Positions 59,928 through 64,000 of a stretch of 64,000 nucleotides of DNA are shown here, piece by piece (the stretch's first letter is position 1; each line of letters starts with the position of its first letter). Made by a program: the position numbers and the translations under genes. The notes under the pieces are model-generated. The model made no database searches, was not told the DNA's origin, and saw only the letters and a list, made by a program, of their open reading frames with translations. Origin of the DNA: UBA10566 sp964346795 (lineage in GTDB: Bacteria > Bacteroidota > Bacteroidia > Bacteroidales > P3). Location of the stretch: the NCBI GenBank assembly GCA_964346795.1, contig CAYFWD010000001.1, positions 1 to 64,000 on the forward strand. Direction: 5' to 3'.

Positions 59928-62786
59928 ATGACTTTATATAGAAAAAGAAAAACAAATATACTACAAAGCCAAAGACCTTTGAGTCTTTGGCTTTTGGTTT
60001 TTGTATTCTTTTTTCTTGGTCTTACTAGCCTTCAAGCTCAGTATTATAACTCTGGAGTTGATAATAGTTCCATTCAGTGGCGACAAATCAACACTCCAAA
60101 GTTTCAAATTGTGTATCCTGATTTCTACGAAACAAAAGCACAAAAATTTGCCTCCGTTCTTGATACACTTTATGGAGTAATAGGAACAAGCCTTAAAACA
60201 ACACCTCCCAAAGTTCCTTTTTTACTACATACCAATACAGCATATTATAATGGTTTATCGGTATGGGCACCTAAAAGAATTGAACTTTGGACTACAACTC
60301 CTCCAACAAACTACCCATACCCATGGTCTTGGCAATTGGCAATTCACGAGTGGCGTCATGCTGTTCAAGTCTATGCTCTAAAACAAGGAGCTTCCAAAGC
60401 ATTAATAAATATATTTGGAGAACATATATATGGTATTTTGGTTGCTGCTTATATCCCTACATGGTTTTTAGAGGGTGATGCTGTTGTTGCCGAAACGGCT
60501 CTTTCCCCTTCTGGAAGAGGAAAAACACCTGACTTTAATATGTATTTCAAAGCACAAGTTCTGGAAAAGGGAAGATATAGCTATGATAAAGCTCTTTTAG
60601 GCTCAATGAAAGATTATGTTCCCGATAGTTATAATTTTGGTTATCATCTTGCCTCCTTTGGAAGAGAAATATATGGTAAAGACATTTGGGCTTATATGTT
60701 AGAAAATGTTGGAAGGAATTTTTGGAAGATACAAACCTTTGGGAAGTCTGAAAAAAGAGGAATAAATATCAAGACCCAAGAGCTTTATAACCAAATGATG
60801 GATACACTTTCAAAGAGATGGGAAGAAGAAGAAAGTGAAAAAAATGCAAGTACTTATCCCCTAAACTCAACAAAGAGTATTAGCAAAAAGAAAAAATACT
60901 ATACCAATTACTCTTCTCCAAAACAGATAAACGATAGTACCGTAGTAGCTATAAAGACTTCTAATTTTAATCCTCCAAAACTCGTTTCCATTACTAAAGA
61001 TAAAGAAGAAAACATCTTTTCTCTTGGCAGAATACTTCATTCATATATAGATGCAAGGGATAATCATTTGCTTTGGTCTGAACTTAAATCACATTATCGT
61101 TGGGAGCATGAAAATTATTCTGATATTTTTGAATATGATATTCAAACCGATACTTATAAACAAATAACCTTTAAGAAGAGATATTATACTCCTGCATATA
61201 ATCCCAATAACTTAAATATTATTGTTGCCATTGAAGACGATTCTATAAATAATCAGCACCTTGTTATTATTGACAAAACCAATGGAGAGATTATTAAGAA
61301 GTTTTTTAATAAAGAAGGGTATTCAAAGTTTTCCTATCCTTCATGGAGCATTGACAATTCAGAAATATATCTTATCAAGTCTAACCAATACGGAAAGTCT
61401 ATTATCAAGTATAATATATATGATGAGAAGCAAAGCTTAATAATGCCTCCTTCTTTTCGTAATATATCCAAACCTTTGCCTTATAAGGACAGGTTATTTT
61501 TTATTGGAGATTATGATAATACCTATCAGGTTTATTCAATTGACTTAAAAAACCCTTCTTCCCTTACACAACATACTCAATCTCGCTTTGGAGTTATGGA
61601 CTTTATTATCTTTAATGACAGCTTGCTTCTTAGTGAGTATAGTGCTGATGGAAGAGAAATAACTCTTCAAAATATTATTAATATCAAAACTACTTCCCAA
61701 AATCCTAACCCAATATCCTTTCCTCAAGCAGAGATTATTACTAATCAAGAAGGCTTTATTCTTAGAGAAGAAATTATTAAAGACACTCTTTGGAAAAGTC
61801 AAAAATATAATAAGATTGATAACCTTCTTAAGTTTCATAGCTGGGCTCCCTTATATATTAATGTACAAAGTCAGGATATTAACTTAGGGGTATCGGCTTT
61901 TTCACAGAACCTTCTTGGAACATCTGTCTTTGAAGGGGGATATAAATATCTTTTCTCCGAGAAGAGAAATGAATATTATATTAACTACACTTACAGCGGT
62001 TGGCTGCCGATAATTAACTTGGATTTTAAGTTTGGACAGAGAGATATTGTTATTGAAACGAATAATAATATCAACACCTATTCCTCTTGGGAGGAGTATA
62101 AAACTGGATTAAGTATTGACTTGCCATATAGTTGGACAGATAAGAACTGGTTTAAGTCAGCCAAATACTCTTTCTTCTATTCGTTTAGAAGCCTTATCCC
62201 AAGAGATAACTCTGAAGATTTTCTGACTCTATTTCACACGGCTGGATTAGGTTTAAGCTGGAGTGCAATTAGAGCAATGGCAGCAAACGATATAGCACCT
62301 CAACTTGGGCAAACCTTTAGGCTTAAAGTACAGAAATCTCTCACATCAGACAATGCAAATATTATAGCTATAAATTCTTCAACCTATATTCCTTCCCTAT
62401 TTAATAATCATAGCTTTCAAATAGATTTTGGATTTCAAAAGAATACTCCTATCATTTATTATTTTCCTAATGAAATTGCTTTTACTTCTGGTATAATGGG
62501 ACGTTTCCCTGAAATATACTATGGGGGAAAATTTAGCTACCATTTGCCATTGGCATATCCTGATTATGCTATTGGAAGATTGCTTTATATTAAAAGGGTA
62601 TTCTCACGTGGTTTCTTTGATTTTGGGTATTTTGATAAGGAATACCTAAGCAGTATTGGATTAGATTTGAATATGGATTTTCATATTTTTAGAATTGAGC
62701 AGGAGTTGCGTTTTGGTATTCGATTCGGCTATATCCCACAACTAAATGACTATTTCGCCAATATTCTTTTCAATATTAATATTTAG
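59928..62786 (+). CDS. Large envelope protein with HEWRH zinc-peptidase motif and beta-propeller-like repeats
   Basis: A 952-residue protein with a signal peptide ending LTSLQAQ (about residue 38). Residues 40-290 form a Peptidase_MA-like gluzincin domain: HEWRH at 140-144, and a distal Glu182 in WFLEGDAVVAET as the likely third ligand. Residues about 330-650 contain repeated beta blades (YTPAYNPNNLNIIVAIED, SYPSWSIDNSEIYLIKS) like TolB/PD40 propellers. The C-terminal about 280 residues look like a beta-barrel of amphipathic strands ending FANILFNINI, which suggests outer-membrane anchoring. I know homologues only as hypothetical proteins of Bacteroidota. Catalytic activity is an inference. 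Confidence 0.75.
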   Translation: MTLYRKRKTNILQSQRPLSLWLLVFVFFFLGLTSLQAQYYNSGVDNSSIQWRQINTPKFQIVYPDFYETKAQKFASVLDTLYGVIGTSLKTTPPKVPFLLHTNTAYYNGLSVWAPKRIELWTTTPPTNYPYPWSWQLAIHEWRHAVQVYALKQGASKALINIFGEHIYGILVAAYIPTWFLEGDAVVAETALSPSGRGKTPDFNMYFKAQVLEKGRYSYDKALLGSMKDYVPDSYNFGYHLASFGREIYGKDIWAYMLENVGRNFWKIQTFGKSEKRGINIKTQELYNQMMDTLSKRWEEEESEKNASTYPLNSTKSISKKKKYYTNYSSPKQINDSTVVAIKTSNFNPPKLVSITKDKEENIFSLGRILHSYIDARDNHLLWSELKSHYRWEHENYSDIFEYDIQTDTYKQITFKKRYYTPAYNPNNLNIIVAIEDDSINNQHLVIIDKTNGEIIKKFFNKEGYSKFSYPSWSIDNSEIYLIKSNQYGKSIIKYNIYDEKQSLIMPPSFRNISKPLPYKDRLFFIGDYDNTYQVYSIDLKNPSSLTQHTQSRFGVMDFIIFNDSLLLSEYSADGREITLQNIINIKTTSQNPNPISFPQAEIITNQEGFILREEIIKDTLWKSQKYNKIDNLLKFHSWAPLYINVQSQDINLGVSAFSQNLLGTSVFEGGYKYLFSEKRNEYYINYTYSGWLPIINLDFKFGQRDIVIETNNNINTYSSWEEYKTGLSIDLPYSWTDKNWFKSAKYSFFYSFRSLIPRDNSEDFLTLFHTAGLGLSWSAIRAMAANDIAPQLGQTFRLKVQKSLTSDNANIIAINSSTYIPSLFNNHSFQIDFGFQKNTPIIYYFPNEIAFTSGIMGRFPEIYYGGKFSYHLPLAYPDYAIGRLLYIKRVFSRGFFDFGYFDKEYLSSIGLDLNMDFHIFRIEQELRFGIRFGYIPQLNDYFANILFNINI

Positions 62787-62787
62787 A

Positions 62788-62832
62788 TAAAAAAAGACGC
62801 AAAGTATGTATTTCAATTCTTTGCGTCTTTAA
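62788..62832. terminator. Bidirectional terminator between the HEWRH protein gene and tRNA-Leu
   Basis: AAAGACGCAAAG and CTTTGCGTCTTT form a 12-bp stem with A-run on one side and T-run on the other, serving both converging transcripts. Confidence 0.9.
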
Positions 62833-62837
62833 CTCTG

Positions 62838-62922
62838 TACTCCGGGCGGGACTTGAACCCGCACGAGCGCAATGCTCACAGGATTTTAAGTCCTGCGTGT
62901 CTACCAGTTCCACCACCAGAGC
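62838..62922 (-). tRNA. tRNA-Leu (anticodon TAA)
   Basis: An 85-nt class II tRNA with long variable arm (GTGAGCATTGCGCTC). Acceptor GCTCTGG/CCGGAGT (first pair G-U), anticodon stem CAGGA/TCCTG with loop CTTAAAA (anticodon TAA), T arm GCGGG/CCCGC. CCA not encoded. Confidence 0.95.
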
Positions 62923-62938
62923 ATTTCCATAAAGGATG

Positions 62939-63011
62939 AGCGGAAAACGAGACTCGAACTCGCGACCCCAACCTTGGCAAGGTTGTGCTCTACCAACTGA
63001 GCTATTTCCGC
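62939..63011 (-). tRNA. tRNA-Gly (anticodon GCC)
   Basis: A 73-nt cloverleaf: acceptor GCGGAAA/TTTCCGC, D arm GCTC/GAGC, anticodon stem CAACC/GGTTG with loop TTGCCAA (anticodon GCC), T arm GCGAG/CTCGT region. It lies 16 bp ahead of tRNA-Leu, so both come from one transcript. Promoter word TATTTTTG at 63026-63033. Confidence 0.95.
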
Positions 63012-63025
63012 TTGTTTTGAGGGTG

Positions 63026-63033
63026 CAAAAATA
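63026..63033 (-). promoter_or_regulatory. -7 promoter element (TATTTTTG) of the tRNA-Gly/tRNA-Leu operon
   Basis: The minus strand reads TATTTTTG 15 nt ahead of tRNA-Gly. Confidence 0.6.
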
Positions 63034-63062
63034 CTAACTTTTTCTTTTCTACCAAACTTTTT

Positions 63063-64000
63063 CTAAACTTTTTCTATTAATTTCTTTATACTATGTAGTT
63101 TTAGCAAGGCTTCCATTGGGGTAAGATTATCAATATCTGTATTTAATATATCCTCTTTTATTTCTAAAAGCAAAGGGTCGTCAAGCTGAATAAAACTTAA
63201 TTGATAAGAGCCATCATTTTGTTTTTGCTTAGACTTGGAAATAGGTTTTTGCTTATTGGACTTTTGTTTCTTCTCCAAATTCTCCAATATCTCTTCTGCC
63301 TCCTGCAAGACTTGTCGTGGCATTCCAGCAAGGCGTGCAACGTGTATCCCAAAGCTTTGAGAACTGCCTCCCTTGGCAATCTTTCTTAAAAATATTATTT
63401 GTTTACCAATTTCCTTTACTGTTACATGAAGATTAAAAATACGAGGGTATAAGCCTTCCATTTCTATTAATTCGTGGTAGTGAGTAGCAAACAAAACCTT
63501 TGCTCTAAAATGAGGGTGGTCGTGAATATATGAAGCTATTGACCAAGCTATTGAAACTCCATCATAGGTACTTGTTCCTCTTCCTATCTCGTCCAAAAGA
63601 ACCAAAGACCTATCGGAAAGATTATTTAAGATACTTGCCGTTTCATTCATCTCAACCATAAAGGTACTCTCTCCTAAGGATATATTATCAGAAGCCCCTA
63701 CTCGAGTAAATATTTTATCAACTATACCTATATCAGCACTTTTTGCAGGAACAAAACTACCTATTTGAGCCATAAGAACAATTAATGCATTTTGACGCAA
63801 GTAAGCACTTTTACCACTCATATTTGGTCCTGTAATAATTCCTATCTGCTGAGAGTCTTTATCCAAGAACATATCGTTAGCAATATAGCTTTCTCCTGAA
63901 GGAAGCATCTTTTCAATTACTGGATGCCTGCCTTGAACAATCTTTATAGAAAATTCTTCATTAATTGTAGGACGAACATAGTTGTTTTCAACTGCTATTT
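63063..64000 (-). CDS. mutS: DNA mismatch repair protein MutS (C-terminal part; N-terminus beyond window)
   Basis: The frame is open to the right edge of the window: residues before the internal Met at 63908 read RPTINEEFSIKIVQGRHPVIEKM, a MutS block, so that Met is not the start. The ATPase domain is complete: Walker A GIITGPNMSGKSAYLRQ, SLGESTFMVEMNETASIL, Walker B LVLLDEIGRGTSTYDGVSIAW, and the His switch FATHYHELIEME. The C-terminal tail has a Lys/Gln-rich linker and a short helical end. MutS recognises mismatches and recruits MutL. The N-terminal mismatch-binding domains lie outside. Confidence 0.97.
   Translation of the reverse strand, partial: IAVENNYVRPTINEEFSIKIVQGRHPVIEKMLPSGESYIANDMFLDKDSQQIGIITGPNMSGKSAYLRQNALIVLMAQIGSFVPAKSADIGIVDKIFTRVGASDNISLGESTFMVEMNETASILNNLSDRSLVLLDEIGRGTSTYDGVSIAWSIASYIHDHPHFRAKVLFATHYHELIEMEGLYPRIFNLHVTVKEIGKQIIFLRKIAKGGSSQSFGIHVARLAGMPRQVLQEAEEILENLEKKQKSNKQKPISKSKQKQNDGSYQLSFIQLDDPLLLEIKEDILNTDIDNLTPMEALLKLHSIKKLIEKV

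Noticed and set aside
63063..63908. Complete small MutS-like protein starting at 63908
   Set aside because: The frame stays open to the window edge with canonical MutS sequence, so the Met is internal and the gene is merely cut.
1..64000. Mobile elements or prophage
   Set aside because: No transposase, integrase, phage structural gene or terminal inverted repeat with target duplication was seen; the phased arrays lack an obvious mobility gene.

Overview
The window is a chromosome segment of an AT-rich member of the Bacteroidota, most likely order Bacteroidales. The evidence is the set of lineage-typical families (DUF3098, DUF4293, DUF2795, DUF6427-like, WbqC-like, Bacteroidota-type YidC and SecA), three proteins with a type IX secretion (T9SS) C-terminal sorting domain plus one with a gliding-motility-associated C-terminal domain, and the Bacteroidota promoter -7 word TAnnTTTG in front of about 25 genes. 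I see no insertion sequence, prophage, CRISPR array or rRNA. It reads as conserved core chromosome: 59 protein genes, two cut by the window ends, and five tRNA genes.

Layout. 1-3.4 kb (minus): a T9SS cargo protein with fibronectin-like domains, then ExbB, ExbD and a TonB-like protein. 3.6-6 kb (plus): tRNA-Asn, a glycosyltransferase and tyrS. 6.2-12 kb (minus): a 49-residue lipoprotein, secA, a membrane protein with HEYGH, and a thioredoxin-like lipid- or envelope-facing protein. 12.7-17.3 kb (minus): yidC followed by two tandem nhaD antiporter genes. 17.7-20.4 kb (minus): ftsX-DUF3098-uppP-truB, divergent from lysC. 21.8-26.8 kb: rmuC, htpG and two small envelope proteins, one of which appears to start at ATA. 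26.9-30.8 kb (plus): rpsF-rpsR-rplI, an rRNA/tRNA methyltransferase and a large membrane protein. 30.9-38.6 kb (minus): rnhB, purQ, membrane protein, glycosyltransferase, pnp, rpsO, vanZ-like, gcvH. 38.7-47.7 kb (minus): subtilisin-type T9SS protease, DUF2795, cobalamin adenosyltransferase, Nfu-like and Mrp Fe-S genes, an ECF sigma factor with its putative anti-sigma partner, M1-type T9SS peptidase, tRNA-Lys. 47.9-50.8 kb (plus): unknown protein, WbqC-like, WecA/MraY-like transferase, ftsE. 50.9-57 kb (minus): two glycosyltransferases, tRNA(CAT), DUF4293, groES-groEL, secG with a TPR gene. 57.6-62.8 kb (plus): ispE, pepD, a 952-residue HExxH protein. 62.8-64 kb (minus): tRNA-Leu, tRNA-Gly and the 3' part of mutS.

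Functionally, envelope biogenesis dominates: Sec export (SecA, SecG, YidC), lipid-carrier sugar chemistry (UppP, WecA-like, four glycosyltransferases), divisome ABC system FtsEX split over two loci, energised outer-membrane transport (ExbB/ExbD/TonB), and secreted peptidases.

The most unusual thing seen is in the non-coding DNA. Nearly every larger intergenic gap (about 6.0, 12.2, 12.4, 17.5, 26.1, 34.7, 47.4, 50.8 and 57.2 kb) is filled with arrays whose units recur at exactly 21 or 22 bp. Each unit has a short, often palindromic core of about 8-13 bp and an A/T linker. Core words differ from unit to unit but are shared between arrays. They are not CRISPRs, classic tandem repeats or single palindromic elements, and I do not recognise them as a described family.
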